From contig NZ_JAWMWH010000001.1 of the NCBI RefSeq assembly GCF_037546185.1, forward strand, positions 744,001 through 808,000: a stretch of DNA of 64,000 nt, read 5' to 3'. The stretch is from Nicoliella lavandulae (lineage in GTDB: Bacteria; Bacillota; Bacilli; Lactobacillales; Lactobacillaceae). A model generated the notes under the pieces. It saw only the letters and a list, made by a program, of their open reading frames with translations. It was not told the origin of the DNA and did no database searches. Shown here piece by piece: positions 1-8,137 of this stretch; the stretch's first letter is position 1; every line of letters begins with the position of its first letter. The translations under genes and the position numbers were made by a program.

Positions 1-196
1 TGAATTAACTTCTGCTGGTAGTGCTAAGATCAAGGCTATCAAGGCTGTTCGTGAAATCACTGGTGCTGGCTTGAAGGAAGCTAAGGACCTTGTTGATGGC
101 GCTCCTGCTGTTGTTAAGGAAGGCGCTTCAGAAGAAGAAGCTAACAAGATCAAGGAACAACTTGAAGCTGCTGGTGCTACTGTTACCCTTAAGTAA
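1..196 (+). CDS. rplL: 50S ribosomal protein L7/L12, C-terminal part (5' end outside window)
   Basis: Reading from base 2 gives 64 residues ending in a TAA stop at 194-196. The segment contains the conserved L7/L12 C-terminal domain signatures KAIKAVREITGAGLKEAKDL, LVDGAPAVVKEG and a C-terminal AAGATVTLK. L7/L12 forms the ribosomal stalk that recruits and activates translational GTPases. Its codons are strongly biased (GCT, GGT, AAG), as expected for a ribosomal protein. The gene is cut by the window edge, so the N-terminal dimerisation domain is not visible. A strong hairpin terminator follows 20 bases after the stop. Confidence 0.97.
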   Translation, partial: ELTSAGSAKIKAIKAVREITGAGLKEAKDLVDGAPAVVKEGASEEEANKIKEQLEAAGATVTLK

Positions 197-212
197 TTTT
201 AGTATTAAGCTT

Positions 213-250
213 AAAGCGTGTGACATTGTAGATATGTCACGCGCTTTTTT
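213..250 (+). terminator. Rho-independent terminator of rplL
   Basis: Two 12-base arms (AGCGTGTGACAT and ATGTCACGCGCT, one G-U pair) are followed by a run of T. It closes the rplL transcription unit before mprF. Confidence 0.9.
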
Positions 251-289
251 AGTTGATTGACTGATTAAGTAAAATATGGAGGGCTTCCA

Positions 290-2902
290 TTGAAAGCTTT
301 ATATCAATATCCCAAAGAATTCTTTAGTAAGCATTTAAAAGTAATTCGAATCCTGTTTATTTTTTCGGTCTTAATTTTTTCAATTCGTGAATTTGGTAAA
401 ATTATTTCCGAAGTAAACGGTCATCAAGTTAAAGTTAGCTTTGAGACTCAATCACCAACATCATTATTAATTATGTTGGTGTTGGGGTTGCTTGCAGTAT
501 TGCCGATGCTGATATATGACTTTACCATCGTTGAATTTTTGCCGGGTAAGTTTAAGCCGAGTTATATTGCTAAAACGGGTTGGATTACCAACTCATTCAC
601 CAATATTTTAGGAATGGGTGGATTGATTGGAGCTAGTTTACGGGCTAATTTTTATAACCAAAATGCCAAGCCTAAAGAAATTTTATATGCAATTTCGAAA
701 ATTGCATTATTCCTGTTAGCTGGGTTATCGACTTACTGTTTGGTATCGTTGATTATGATTTTTGGTTTCGCCATGGATGGATCACTGGTTAATTACTGGC
801 CGTTCTTATTCTTAGGTGCATTGTATTTTCCAATTATTTTCATCATTACGCGGTTGAATAATTCTAGCTTTTTTGAGGATTTAACCCTCGGTCGCGAGCT
901 TAAGTTAATTATTGGATCTTGTTTAGAATGGGGGAGTTGTGCGGCGCTATTTTTAATCATTGGTGCTTTAATGCACGTAGATGTTAACTTAGCGACCGTA
1001 TTCCCACTATTCATTATTGCAAATGTAATGGGAGTCATTGGAATGACGCCAGGTGGATTAGGCGGTTTTGATTTAACCATTACCACTGGGTTATTCACAT
1101 TAGGCGTTGCCAAGCCAGAAGCATTGGTTTGGCTAGCGTTGTACCGAATTTTCTACTACATTGTGCCATTTGTAATTGCCTTGGTTCTGTTTATTCATGA
1201 TTATGGTAAACGCATTAATGAATTCTTGGATGATATTCCAAAGACGATTTTCCAACGTTCAGCTCAAGTTATTGTGACGATCTTCTTGTATTTTTCAGGA
1301 ATTGTATTGTTACTTTCGATTACGCTTCCTAACGTGGTCTTAGTCAATAGTTTCTACCTATCGATTGAACCGTATACCTTCTACTTTTTAAATCAACTAA
1401 CGTCAATCATTGTGGCGTTCATTTTGATTGGTTTAGCACGTGGATTCGGTTCACGGGTACAACGTGCTTTTTGGCCTACCGTAGTGGTATTGATCATTGC
1501 GAGTGCTAATACCTTATGGAAAGAAAACTTTCCAATTAATATGTCCATTCTTTCCGTAGTATTATTACTATTGTTATGGGCTGCTAAGGGTGCATTGTAT
1601 CGGAAACGATTATCATACTCATGGGGTCAACGCATCATGGATACGATTATTTTCGCATTTACATTTGTTGCCTACACCCTGTTGGGAGTTTACAACCGTT
1701 TTCATCATAGTTTCCATCATGGCTTTTTCCATCAACCTAATTCGTATCTGTTCCCATCACAACAAGTCTGGTTTGCCGGATTTTTAGGCCTTTTAGCTGC
1801 CTCATTAATTTTGGTAATCATTTATCGCTACTTATCTTCAAAAGAAAATAAGTGGCTTGATCAGCCGTTTAATGCGGAACGGGTGCGTGCAGTGATTGAC
1901 GAATTTGGTGGTAATGAAGTTAGCCACTTAGCATTTGTTCGTGATAAGCAAATTTATTTCTATCAAGAAGATGATCAGGACCAAGTCTTTTTCATGTTCA
2001 AACGAAAGGCCAATAAATTAATTATCATGGGGGAACCAGTTGGAAATCAGGCCATGGTTTCAAAAGCCATTGATCAATTCATGTTAGATGCCGATCAAAT
2101 CGGATTATCATTAGTATTTTATGAAGTGGGCGAACGCTTTACGATGATGATGCATGAAAAGGGATTTGACTTTACCAAGGCTGGTGAAGAAGGCATGGTT
2201 GAACTAAGCAAGTTTACATTGGTTGGTAAAAAACACCGTGGTGAACGGGCGCTAATGAATAAGTTTGAACGTGATGGGTATCAATTTTCAATTGTTAATC
2301 CACCATTCAATGACCAATTTATGGCTGAATTAAAGAGTGTTTCTGATCAATGGCTAGATGGTAATTCTGAAAAAGGATTCTCATTAGGTTACTTTGATCC
2401 TTACTATTTGAATCAAGCACCAATCGCAATTATGAAAGATGATAAAGGCAAGGTAGTTGCCTTTGCTAACATTATGCCAACTGGTGAACACGATATTACA
2501 TCAATTGATTTAATGCGGTCGAGTGAAGATGCACCATCTGGAATTATGGATGGCATTTTCATTAACCTCTTCCAATACTCACTTGAAAATAAGTATCAAT
2601 ACTTTAACTTGGGGATGGCACCGCTATCTAATGTGGGCCGCTCACGGTTTAGTTTTATTGATGAAAAGATTGCTAATTTGGTTTACCAATATGGCCAATC
2701 ATTCTATAGTTTTCAAGGGTTACGTTCCTATAAGGAAAAATACGTTAACCTCTGGGTCCCTCGGTACATTGTTTACCGGCGGAAGAGTTCATTGATCTTT
2801 ACGATGCTTCAAATCTTAATGATCGTAAATGAACGCATTGGTGATGATAAGCCAAAGGGAATGTTTAAATTCATTTCATGGTTCTCATCTTCAAATAAAT
2901 AA
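290..2902 (+). CDS. mprF: Bifunctional lysylphosphatidylglycerol synthase/flippase MprF
   Basis: The 870-residue protein has the two-part MprF architecture. An N-terminal polytopic membrane region of roughly 500 residues carries the flippase-type motif GMTPGGLGGFDLT near residue 250. A soluble C-terminal domain (about residues 520-860, DUF2156/GNAT-like) transfers an aminoacyl group, usually lysine from Lys-tRNA, to phosphatidylglycerol. In the C-terminal part, DLMRSSEDAPSGIMDGIFIN and FNLGMAPLSN are typical of the synthase. By family knowledge the protein lowers negative surface charge and protects against cationic peptides. It starts at TTG 290 behind GGAGGG at 278-283. The gene is monocistronic between two terminators. 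The amino acid donor cannot be decided from sequence. Confidence 0.93.
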   Translation: MKALYQYPKEFFSKHLKVIRILFIFSVLIFSIREFGKIISEVNGHQVKVSFETQSPTSLLIMLVLGLLAVLPMLIYDFTIVEFLPGKFKPSYIAKTGWITNSFTNILGMGGLIGASLRANFYNQNAKPKEILYAISKIALFLLAGLSTYCLVSLIMIFGFAMDGSLVNYWPFLFLGALYFPIIFIITRLNNSSFFEDLTLGRELKLIIGSCLEWGSCAALFLIIGALMHVDVNLATVFPLFIIANVMGVIGMTPGGLGGFDLTITTGLFTLGVAKPEALVWLALYRIFYYIVPFVIALVLFIHDYGKRINEFLDDIPKTIFQRSAQVIVTIFLYFSGIVLLLSITLPNVVLVNSFYLSIEPYTFYFLNQLTSIIVAFILIGLARGFGSRVQRAFWPTVVVLIIASANTLWKENFPINMSILSVVLLLLLWAAKGALYRKRLSYSWGQRIMDTIIFAFTFVAYTLLGVYNRFHHSFHHGFFHQPNSYLFPSQQVWFAGFLGLLAASLILVIIYRYLSSKENKWLDQPFNAERVRAVIDEFGGNEVSHLAFVRDKQIYFYQEDDQDQVFFMFKRKANKLIIMGEPVGNQAMVSKAIDQFMLDADQIGLSLVFYEVGERFTMMMHEKGFDFTKAGEEGMVELSKFTLVGKKHRGERALMNKFERDGYQFSIVNPPFNDQFMAELKSVSDQWLDGNSEKGFSLGYFDPYYLNQAPIAIMKDDKGKVVAFANIMPTGEHDITSIDLMRSSEDAPSGIMDGIFINLFQYSLENKYQYFNLGMAPLSNVGRSRFSFIDEKIANLVYQYGQSFYSFQGLRSYKEKYVNLWVPRYIVYRRKSSLIFTMLQILMIVNERIGDDKPKGMFKFISWFSSSNK

Positions 2903-2904
2903 TA

Positions 2905-2941
2905 AAAAAGCTCGAGAATTTAAATAGTTCTCGAGCTTTTT
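2905..2941. terminator. Bidirectional terminator between mprF and nrdF
   Basis: A perfect 14-bp inverted repeat (AAAAAGCTCGAGAA with its complement at 2928-2941) has a 9-base loop and A and T tracts on its two flanks. It can serve mprF on the plus strand and nrdF on the minus strand. Confidence 0.9.
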
Positions 2942-2949
2942 CATTATCA

Positions 2950-3924
2950 TTATTTATTATTTTTAGAACGACCAATGTTGTAATCATCGTTGTTCATTGC
3001 TTCTACTTGGCCTAGTCGATAACCATTTCCAACTTGTGAGAAGAAGTCATGGTTAGCAGTTGAAGTGGAAATTCCATTCATAACGATTGGATTAACATCA
3101 TCTGCTGTATCGGGGAAGAGTGGATCTTGACCTAAGTTCATGAGGGCCTTATTAGCATTGTATCTAGTAAATGCTAATACTTCATCAGACCAACCAACTT
3201 GATCATATAAGACATGGACATATTTTTCTTCATTTGAATATAATTCATACATAAAGTCATACATCCAGCTCTTAATGTCAGCTTGGTCTTGTTTGGATAA
3301 TTGGTTAAATGCTAGTTGGAACTTGTAACCAATGTATGTTCCATGGACTGATTCATCCCGCAAAATCAACTTAATGATTTCAGCCACGTTTGGTAACTTG
3401 TTATTCCCAAGGTACCAAAGAGGGGTATAGAAACCAGAGTAGAATAAGAATGTTTCAAGGAATACACTAGAAATTTTCTTCTTTAATGGGTGACTATCAT
3501 CATTATAAAGAGTGTAAATCTTCTTTGTCTTGTTTTGTAGAAATTCTTCACTGTCACTCCAGTCAAAAATTTCACTAATTTCTTCAGTGGTGTTTAATGT
3601 TGAAAAGATTGATGAGTAACTCTTGGCATGGACGGATTCCATAAATTGGATGTTGTTTAGCACTGCCGTTTCATGAGGGGTGCGGACATCCTTTCTAAGG
3701 GCTGCCATTCCTTCTTGTGATTGTAAGGTATCCAATAATGTTAGACCCCCAAACACGTGGCTGACTACCCATTTATGATCTTCATCAAGGCTACGCCAAT
3801 CGTGTAAATCATTTGAAAGGGGAATCCGGGTATCTAACCAGAATTGTTCAGTCAGCTTTTCCCAAGTTGCTTTATCAATCTCGTCATTAATTGCGTTCCA
3901 ATTAATGGCCTTATAATTTTCCAT
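2950..3924 (-). CDS. nrdF: Class Ib ribonucleoside-diphosphate reductase, beta subunit NrdF
   Basis: The 324-residue protein is the radical-generating subunit of aerobic class Ib ribonucleotide reductase. All metal ligands are visible in order: Asp in LTLLDTLQ, Glu and His in NIQFMESVHA, Glu in VFLETFLFYSG, and Glu and His in LRDESVHG. The radical tyrosine follows in HAKSYSSIF. The ATG start is preceded by AGGAG. A separate promoter lies in the 127-base gap after nrdE, so nrdF may be expressed both on its own and by read-through. The flavodoxin NrdI, needed by the family to load a manganese-tyrosyl cofactor, is not beside it and must be encoded elsewhere. Confidence 0.97.
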   Translation of the reverse strand: MENYKAINWNAINDEIDKATWEKLTEQFWLDTRIPLSNDLHDWRSLDEDHKWVVSHVFGGLTLLDTLQSQEGMAALRKDVRTPHETAVLNNIQFMESVHAKSYSSIFSTLNTTEEISEIFDWSDSEEFLQNKTKKIYTLYNDDSHPLKKKISSVFLETFLFYSGFYTPLWYLGNNKLPNVAEIIKLILRDESVHGTYIGYKFQLAFNQLSKQDQADIKSWMYDFMYELYSNEEKYVHVLYDQVGWSDEVLAFTRYNANKALMNLGQDPLFPDTADDVNPIVMNGISTSTANHDFFSQVGNGYRLGQVEAMNNDDYNIGRSKNNK

Positions 3925-3948
3925 CTTAATCTCCTATCTTAGAAAGCT

Positions 3949-3961
3949 TAGTTACTAACTA
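3949..3961 (-). promoter_or_regulatory. Palindrome downstream of the nrdF start site (candidate operator)
   Basis: TAGTTA-C-TAACTA is a perfect 13-bp inverted repeat with an odd centre. It lies at about +9 to +21 relative to the predicted nrdF transcription start. The same half-site occurs in the longer palindrome at 6579-6602 at a matching position below the nrdH promoter. It does not match the NrdR box consensus. Confidence 0.45.
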
Positions 3962-3976
3962 TGAGTCGTTAATAAT

Positions 3977-4005
3977 ACTATAACGGATAATTACAAAATA
4001 GACAA
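3977..4005 (-). promoter_or_regulatory. Promoter of nrdF
   Basis: On the minus strand, TTGTCT (-35, 4000-4005) and TATAGT (-10, 3977-3982) are separated by 17 bases. The predicted start is near 3970, about 45 bases before the ATG. Confidence 0.6.
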
Positions 4006-4051
4006 TTGTTCATAAAATAATCTTAAGCTATATAATTATTCGATTAGGATT

Positions 4052-6217
4052 TTAGATGACACAGCTTTCACATTGACTCGCACCGACTTCTTCTTGATCA
4101 TCGGTAAATGTCCGAACGTAGTAAAGTGACTTGATGCCCTTGTAGTAAGCATAGTTTCTAAGAATGTTTAGATCACGAGTGGTCATTTTATTGGTCCGGC
4201 CATTCTTCCATTCATAAAGCCCTTCTGGAATGGTAGAACGCATGAAGAGAGTCAAACTCATACTTTGATCAATGTGTTCTTGAGCAGCAGCATAGACATC
4301 AATTACCTTGCGCATATCAATGTCGTAAGCTGATTTATAATACTTGATCGTATCATTAGAAAGGTATGGAGCAGGGTAGTAAATCTTACCAATCTTTGAT
4401 TCATACCGTTCTTCAATCCGGCTAATAATTGGATGTAAACTAGCGGTAGTATCATTAATGTATGAAATAGAACCATTTGGTGCTACGGCAAGGCGATTTT
4501 GGTGGTAGAGACCATCTTTCATTACGGCTGCCTTTAGCGCTGCCCAATCTTGTTTAGTTGGGACAAAGATACCATCAAATAGTTCAGTAACTTTATCTGA
4601 TTTTGGTCCCCAGTCTTCTGTAACATACTTATCAAAGTAACTACCATCGGCATACTTACTCTTTTCAAAATTATGGAACGTCTTATTGCGTTCCTTTGCA
4701 ATTTGGTTGGAAGCCTTAAGGGTCCAGTAGTTTAATAGCATGAAGTAAACGCCAGTGAATTCGATTGATTCATCAGAACCATATTCAATGTGGTTCTTTG
4801 CTAAAAAGCTGTGTAAGCCCATTGCACCTAATCCAATCGTGTGGGCGAGTTCGTTTCCGTGTTGAATGGATGGCACAACGTCAATGTCTGAATGGTCAGT
4901 AACGAATGTAAGGGCGCGGACCATGGCTTCAACTGATTTACCAAAGTCGGGACCAGCCATCATGTTGACCATGTTCGTGGAACCCAAGTTACAGGAAATA
5001 TCAGTACCTAGCTTAACGTATTGTTGTTTGTTATTAACCGTTGAAGGAGTTTGCACTTGCATAATTTCAGAACAAAGGTTACTCATAACGATTTTACCGT
5101 CAATGGGGTTGGCCCGATTAGCGGTATCAATATTAATAATGTATGGGTATCCAGATTCTTGCTGTAATTTACTGATTTCAGTTTCTAATTCCCGAGCTTT
5201 GATCTTAGTCTTTTTGATTTCGGGATTATTAACTATGTTGTCATATTCTTTAGAAATATCAACGTATGAGAATGGTTCACCATAAATCCGTTCAACATCA
5301 TATGGACTAAATAAATACATATCTTGGTCTTCACGAACTAGGTCGTAGAACTTATCTGGAACGATAATTCCTAGTGATAAGGTCTTAACCCGAACCTTTT
5401 CATCTGCATTTTCTTTCTTAGCGGATAGGAAGGAAATAATATCAGGATGGAAAACACTAAGGTACACAACACCGGCGCCTTGCCGTTGTCCTAATTGATT
5501 TGAGTATGAGAAACTATCCTCTAATAGCTTCATCACGGGAACAACGCCACTCGCAGCACCTTCAATATGTTTGATTGGATCACCAGCAGCTCTTAAGTTC
5601 GAGAGGTTGATTCCAACCCCACCACCAATCCGCGATAGTTGTAATGCTGAATTAATCGTACGACCAATCGTGTTCATGTCATCAGTAGTTTGAATTAGAA
5701 AACAAGATACTAATTCACCACGTCGTTTCCGACCAGCGTTTAAGAAACTAGGGGTTGCGGGTTGGTAACGTTGGTTGATGATTTCGTTAGCTAAACTCAT
5801 CGCTAAGTCTTCATTACCATCTGCGAAGTATAGTGCATTTACGGCAGCCCGATCAATGAAGTTTTCTAAGTAGTATTCATTATCGTCAGTTTTAAGCGCA
5901 TATTGGGCATAAAATTTATATGCAGCCATAAAGGTCTTAAAGTGGAAGTTCTGGCTTCGCAAGTATTCGTATAGTTTTTCAATAAAACTAAAGTTATACT
6001 TATTAATGAATCCCTTTTCAAGGTAATCATTGTCCATTAAGTATTGGTAACGTTCCTTAAGTGAATTAAATTGTTTAGTATTTGGTTGAACATTTTCCTT
6101 TAAAAATGCTGCTAGTGCATCTTTATCCTTGTCGAGTTGGATTTGTCCATTAACGGGAATGTTAATCTCGTTATTTAAATCGTAATAAGTAACGTCTTGT
6201 AAGTCAGATAGTCCCAT
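4052..6217 (-). CDS. nrdE: Class Ib ribonucleoside-diphosphate reductase, alpha subunit NrdE
   Basis: This is the catalytic subunit reducing NDPs to dNDPs, 721 residues from the ATG at 6217. It shows the first active-site cysteine in ELVSCFLIQTTDD, the glycine-rich SRIGGGVGINLSN, the catalytic NLCSEIMQ (Asn, Cys, Glu), paired tyrosines in KGIKSLYYVRT for radical transfer, and the C-terminal QCESCVI redox pair that NrdH reduces. A GTG at 6226 would add three residues, but family members begin at a position equivalent to MGLSDLQDVTYYDLNNE, so I prefer the ATG. It lies 80 bases after nrdH with a GC-rich hairpin between the two genes. Overall-activity ATP-cone residues are absent, as is normal for class Ib. 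Confidence 0.97.
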   Translation of the reverse strand: MGLSDLQDVTYYDLNNEINIPVNGQIQLDKDKDALAAFLKENVQPNTKQFNSLKERYQYLMDNDYLEKGFINKYNFSFIEKLYEYLRSQNFHFKTFMAAYKFYAQYALKTDDNEYYLENFIDRAAVNALYFADGNEDLAMSLANEIINQRYQPATPSFLNAGRKRRGELVSCFLIQTTDDMNTIGRTINSALQLSRIGGGVGINLSNLRAAGDPIKHIEGAASGVVPVMKLLEDSFSYSNQLGQRQGAGVVYLSVFHPDIISFLSAKKENADEKVRVKTLSLGIIVPDKFYDLVREDQDMYLFSPYDVERIYGEPFSYVDISKEYDNIVNNPEIKKTKIKARELETEISKLQQESGYPYIINIDTANRANPIDGKIVMSNLCSEIMQVQTPSTVNNKQQYVKLGTDISCNLGSTNMVNMMAGPDFGKSVEAMVRALTFVTDHSDIDVVPSIQHGNELAHTIGLGAMGLHSFLAKNHIEYGSDESIEFTGVYFMLLNYWTLKASNQIAKERNKTFHNFEKSKYADGSYFDKYVTEDWGPKSDKVTELFDGIFVPTKQDWAALKAAVMKDGLYHQNRLAVAPNGSISYINDTTASLHPIISRIEERYESKIGKIYYPAPYLSNDTIKYYKSAYDIDMRKVIDVYAAAQEHIDQSMSLTLFMRSTIPEGLYEWKNGRTNKMTTRDLNILRNYAYYKGIKSLYYVRTFTDDQEEVGASQCESCVI

Positions 6218-6258
6218 GATTTCCACACTTTCTTTAGAATTTTTCAGTAAATAAAAGT

Positions 6259-6283
6259 GGCGAGGCCTTTAGTAGCCCTCGCC
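6259..6283 (-). promoter_or_regulatory. Intercistronic hairpin between nrdH and nrdE
   Basis: GGCGAGG and CCTCGCC pair across an 11-base loop. Reading the minus strand, the stem is followed by ACTTTTATTT, so it is at best a weak or leaky terminator. It may instead be an RNA processing or stability element that sets the NrdH to NrdE ratio. Confidence 0.5.
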
Positions 6284-6306
6284 ATTGTAGTAAAATTATT
6301 AAAGTC

Positions 6307-6543
6307 TTAGGCGATTACTGCCAATTTGTTGAGTTGGTCAGGTCTAAAACCGCTAAATGCTTCAATGCCTTCAGCCTTAACAACTGGCGTTGCCATAAAT
6401 CCTTCTGATTTTAATTGTTCAATGTATTCTGGTTGTTCGTCAATATTAATTTCATTAAATTCGATGTTATGTTCTTGTAAAAAACGTTTTGTCATCTTGC
6501 ATTGCATGCAGTTGTTTTTAGAGAATAGAGTAGTTTTTGTCAT
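6307..6543 (-). CDS. nrdH: Glutaredoxin-like protein NrdH
   Basis: This 78-residue thioredoxin-fold protein carries the redox motif CMQC near residue 12 (FSKNNCMQCKMTKRFL), a cis-proline in ATPVV, and a FSGFRPDQL segment typical of NrdH. It is the dedicated electron donor to NrdE, usually re-reduced by thioredoxin reductase; a trxB gene is present at 38.7 kb. It is the first gene of the minus-strand nrdHEF cluster, with its promoter at 6616-6643. The size and gene order nrdH-nrdE-nrdF match other lactic acid bacteria. Confidence 0.95.
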   Translation of the reverse strand: MTKTTLFSKNNCMQCKMTKRFLQEHNIEFNEINIDEQPEYIEQLKSEGFMATPVVKAEGIEAFSGFRPDQLNKLAVIA

Positions 6544-6578
6544 GTGTACGGCCTCCAGTAGCTTTAATTTCGTTCAGC

Positions 6579-6602
6579 TTATAGTTACTTAAGTAACTAT
6601 AA
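6579..6602 (-). promoter_or_regulatory. 24-bp perfect palindrome in the nrdH leader (candidate operator)
   Basis: The sequence reads TTATAGTTACTT followed by its exact complement, with no mismatch. It covers about +7 to +30 of the predicted nrdH transcript. It shares the TAGTTACT half-site with the palindrome below the nrdF promoter, which suggests a common regulator or a common RNA hairpin. Confidence 0.5.
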
Positions 6603-6615
6603 AGTTATGTTTTTT

Positions 6616-6643
6616 ATTTTACACGCTTCATAATTTTTTTCAA
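6616..6643 (-). promoter_or_regulatory. Promoter of nrdHEF
   Basis: On the minus strand, TTGAAA (-35, 6638-6643) and TAAAAT (-10, 6616-6621) are separated by 16 bases. The predicted start is near 6609. Confidence 0.55.
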
Positions 6644-6649
6644 TTTTAA

Positions 6650-6696
6650 ATACCATACCTAGTGTCTCATAACTTGTGTAACACTAGATATGGTAT
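6650..6696. repeat. Long inverted repeat between the divergent nrdH and methyltransferase genes
   Basis: Two 16-base arms (ATACCATACCTAGTGT and ACACTAGATATGGTAT, one G-U pair) flank a 15-base loop. Neither side has an adjacent T run. It lies between the two divergent promoters, where a terminator is not needed, so it may be a regulatory site or an orphan repeat. Confidence 0.6.
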
Positions 6697-6776
6697 TAAC
6701 AAAAAACGTGAAACATTTTTAATTTTTAAAATTTAGTTTAAAATAGAATTAAACTCAAAATATAGGTGGTAAAAAA

Positions 6777-7379
6777 ATGACTGAATATTATTATACACCA
6801 AATCCAGACGTGAAACACGAGGAACAGAATTGGAATTTCGAATTACTAGGGAATCAATTGACTTTTACAACTGATAACGGTGTTTTTTCGAAACGAACAG
6901 TTGATTATGGATCGCGAGTTTTAATTAACAGCGTGGTAATTGATGAACTACCAGCAGGATCGATCTTGGACTTAGGTTGTGGCTATGGCCCAATTGGACT
7001 TGCCATTGCCAAGCGATATCCAGATCGACAAGTAACTATGGCCGATGTGAATAATCGCGCCCTAGCGCTAGCAGAATTAAATGCAAAGCAAAATCATATT
7101 GATAACGTTCAAATTCAAAATTCGGATGGATATCAAACAATTGAAGATCAGTTTGCAGCGGTAATTACTAATCCACCGGTACGAGCTGGTAAGCAGGTCG
7201 TTGATGGGATGATCACCGGGGCCTTAGACCATTTAGTGACTGGTGGTCGTTTAACCGTTGTGTTGCAAAAAAAGCAAGGTGCCCCATCTGCAAAGAAGCT
7301 AATGAATGCTACTTTTGGTAATTGCAAAATTATTAAACGTGATAAGGGTTACTACATCTTAGAAAGTACAAAACATTAA
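6777..7379 (+). CDS. Class I SAM-dependent methyltransferase, RsmC/YbxB family
   Basis: The 200-residue protein has the SAM-binding motif I LDLGCGYGPIGLAIA near residue 63, an acidic motif II end (VTMADVNNRALALAELNAKQN), and the catalytic ITNPPVRAGK of N2-guanine rRNA methyltransferases. It resembles Bacillus YbxB, a short RsmC-like enzyme containing only the catalytic half. The exact rRNA target is not established from sequence. The gene sits upstream of tadA with a 15-base gap, so the two are probably co-transcribed. It starts at ATG 6777 behind AGGTGG. Confidence 0.88.
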   Translation: MTEYYYTPNPDVKHEEQNWNFELLGNQLTFTTDNGVFSKRTVDYGSRVLINSVVIDELPAGSILDLGCGYGPIGLAIAKRYPDRQVTMADVNNRALALAELNAKQNHIDNVQIQNSDGYQTIEDQFAAVITNPPVRAGKQVVDGMITGALDHLVTGGRLTVVLQKKQGAPSAKKLMNATFGNCKIIKRDKGYYILESTKH

Positions 7380-7394
7380 TTAGGAAGTGAGTTA

Positions 7395-7886
7395 TTGGAT
7401 CAACAGGTAAATCATTTTATGAACTTAGCGTTAATCGAAGCTAAGAATGCTTTTTACGTTAACGAGGTCCCCATCGGTGCAGTGATCGTTAAGGATGGTA
7501 AAGTAATTGGCAGTGGCCATAATCTACGTGAGCTTGCAGAAGATGCTACTGCACACGCTGAAATGTTGGCTATTCAAGAAGCATGTAGTTATTTAGATAG
7601 TTGGCGGCTAGAAGATTGTGATTTGTATGTGACGGTTGAACCATGTTTAATGTGTGCCGGAGCCATTTTAAATTCACGGATTAAGAACTTGTACTATGGG
7701 GCTAAAAATCCTAAGGGTGGCGTGGTTGATAGTCTCTACCAAGTGTTAGGGGATACGCGCTTTAACCACCAAGTCAATGTATACAGTGAAGTGATGGCTG
7801 ATGAAGCTGCTCAAATCATGAAACAGTTTTTTAAGGCTGCTCGACAGCGAAAAAAATTAGCGCGTCGTTCTGGACAATCTAAGTAA
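7395..7886 (+). CDS. tadA: tRNA(adenine34) deaminase TadA
   Basis: The 163-residue zinc-dependent deaminase converts A34 to inosine in the wobble position of tRNA-Arg(ACG). The zinc site is visible: HAE in ATAHAEMLAIQEA near residue 55 and the paired cysteines in TVEPCLMCAGAI. Substrate-side motifs NSRIKNLYYGA and FFKAARQRKK are also present. It starts at TTG 7395, spaced from AGGAAGTGAG. It precedes the SRP RNA gene and dnaX, an order widely kept in Firmicutes (tadA-scr-dnaX). Confidence 0.95.
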   Translation: MDQQVNHFMNLALIEAKNAFYVNEVPIGAVIVKDGKVIGSGHNLRELAEDATAHAEMLAIQEACSYLDSWRLEDCDLYVTVEPCLMCAGAILNSRIKNLYYGAKNPKGGVVDSLYQVLGDTRFNHQVNVYSEVMADEAAQIMKQFFKAARQRKKLARRSGQSK

Positions 7887-7906
7887 AATAAGTTAATATA
7901 ATATTT

Positions 7907-7996
7907 GCCGTTAGGCCTTGAAGCAAGGGTGTGCTAACGAACCGTGTCAGATCCGGAAGGAAGCAGCACTAAGTTTCCTACGTCCTGTGCTTCTCG
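7907..7996 (+). ncRNA. ffs: Signal recognition particle RNA (small bacterial type)
   Basis: The universally conserved SRP domain IV core is present (GTGTCAGATCCGGAAGGAAG continuing into CAGCAC), binding Ffh M domain through the GGAA tetraloop and the asymmetric loop. Flanking arms AAGCAAGG and CCTGTGCTT extend the helix. The position between tadA and dnaX is standard. The ends are estimated from pairing and may be off by several bases. The absence of an Alu domain indicates the short type used by lactobacilli rather than the long Bacillus scRNA. Confidence 0.93.
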
Positions 7997-8012
7997 TATT
8001 TAGAAATTAATC

Positions 8013-8042
8013 CTCTTAGTCTTTTCAGGCTAAGAGTTTTTT
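8013..8042 (+). terminator. Terminator of the SRP RNA gene
   Basis: CTCTTAG and CTAAGAG pair around a 10-base loop, followed by six T. Confidence 0.9.
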
Positions 8043-8061
8043 ATTTTATGCTCAAGTTTGA

Positions 8062-8090
8062 TTTAAATTAAATTGATATCCGACTATAAT
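8062..8090 (+). promoter_or_regulatory. Promoter of dnaX
   Basis: A weak -35 TTTAAA (8062-8067) and a consensus -10 TATAAT (8085-8090) are 17 bases apart. The ATG of dnaX is 48 bases downstream. Confidence 0.55.
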
Positions 8091-8137
8091 TGGATAGGTA
8101 GATATTTTGGATGAACATTCAGGGGAGGAACTAGCAG

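Noticed and set aside
793..1113. A 106-codon minus-strand open frame inside mprF
   Set aside because: It is a shadow of the membrane-domain coding sequence with no supporting signals.
4866..5285. A 139-codon plus-strand open frame opposite nrdE
   Set aside because: It lies wholly within nrdE on the other strand, has no recognisable domain and no ribosome-binding context; nrdE has all its catalytic motifs.
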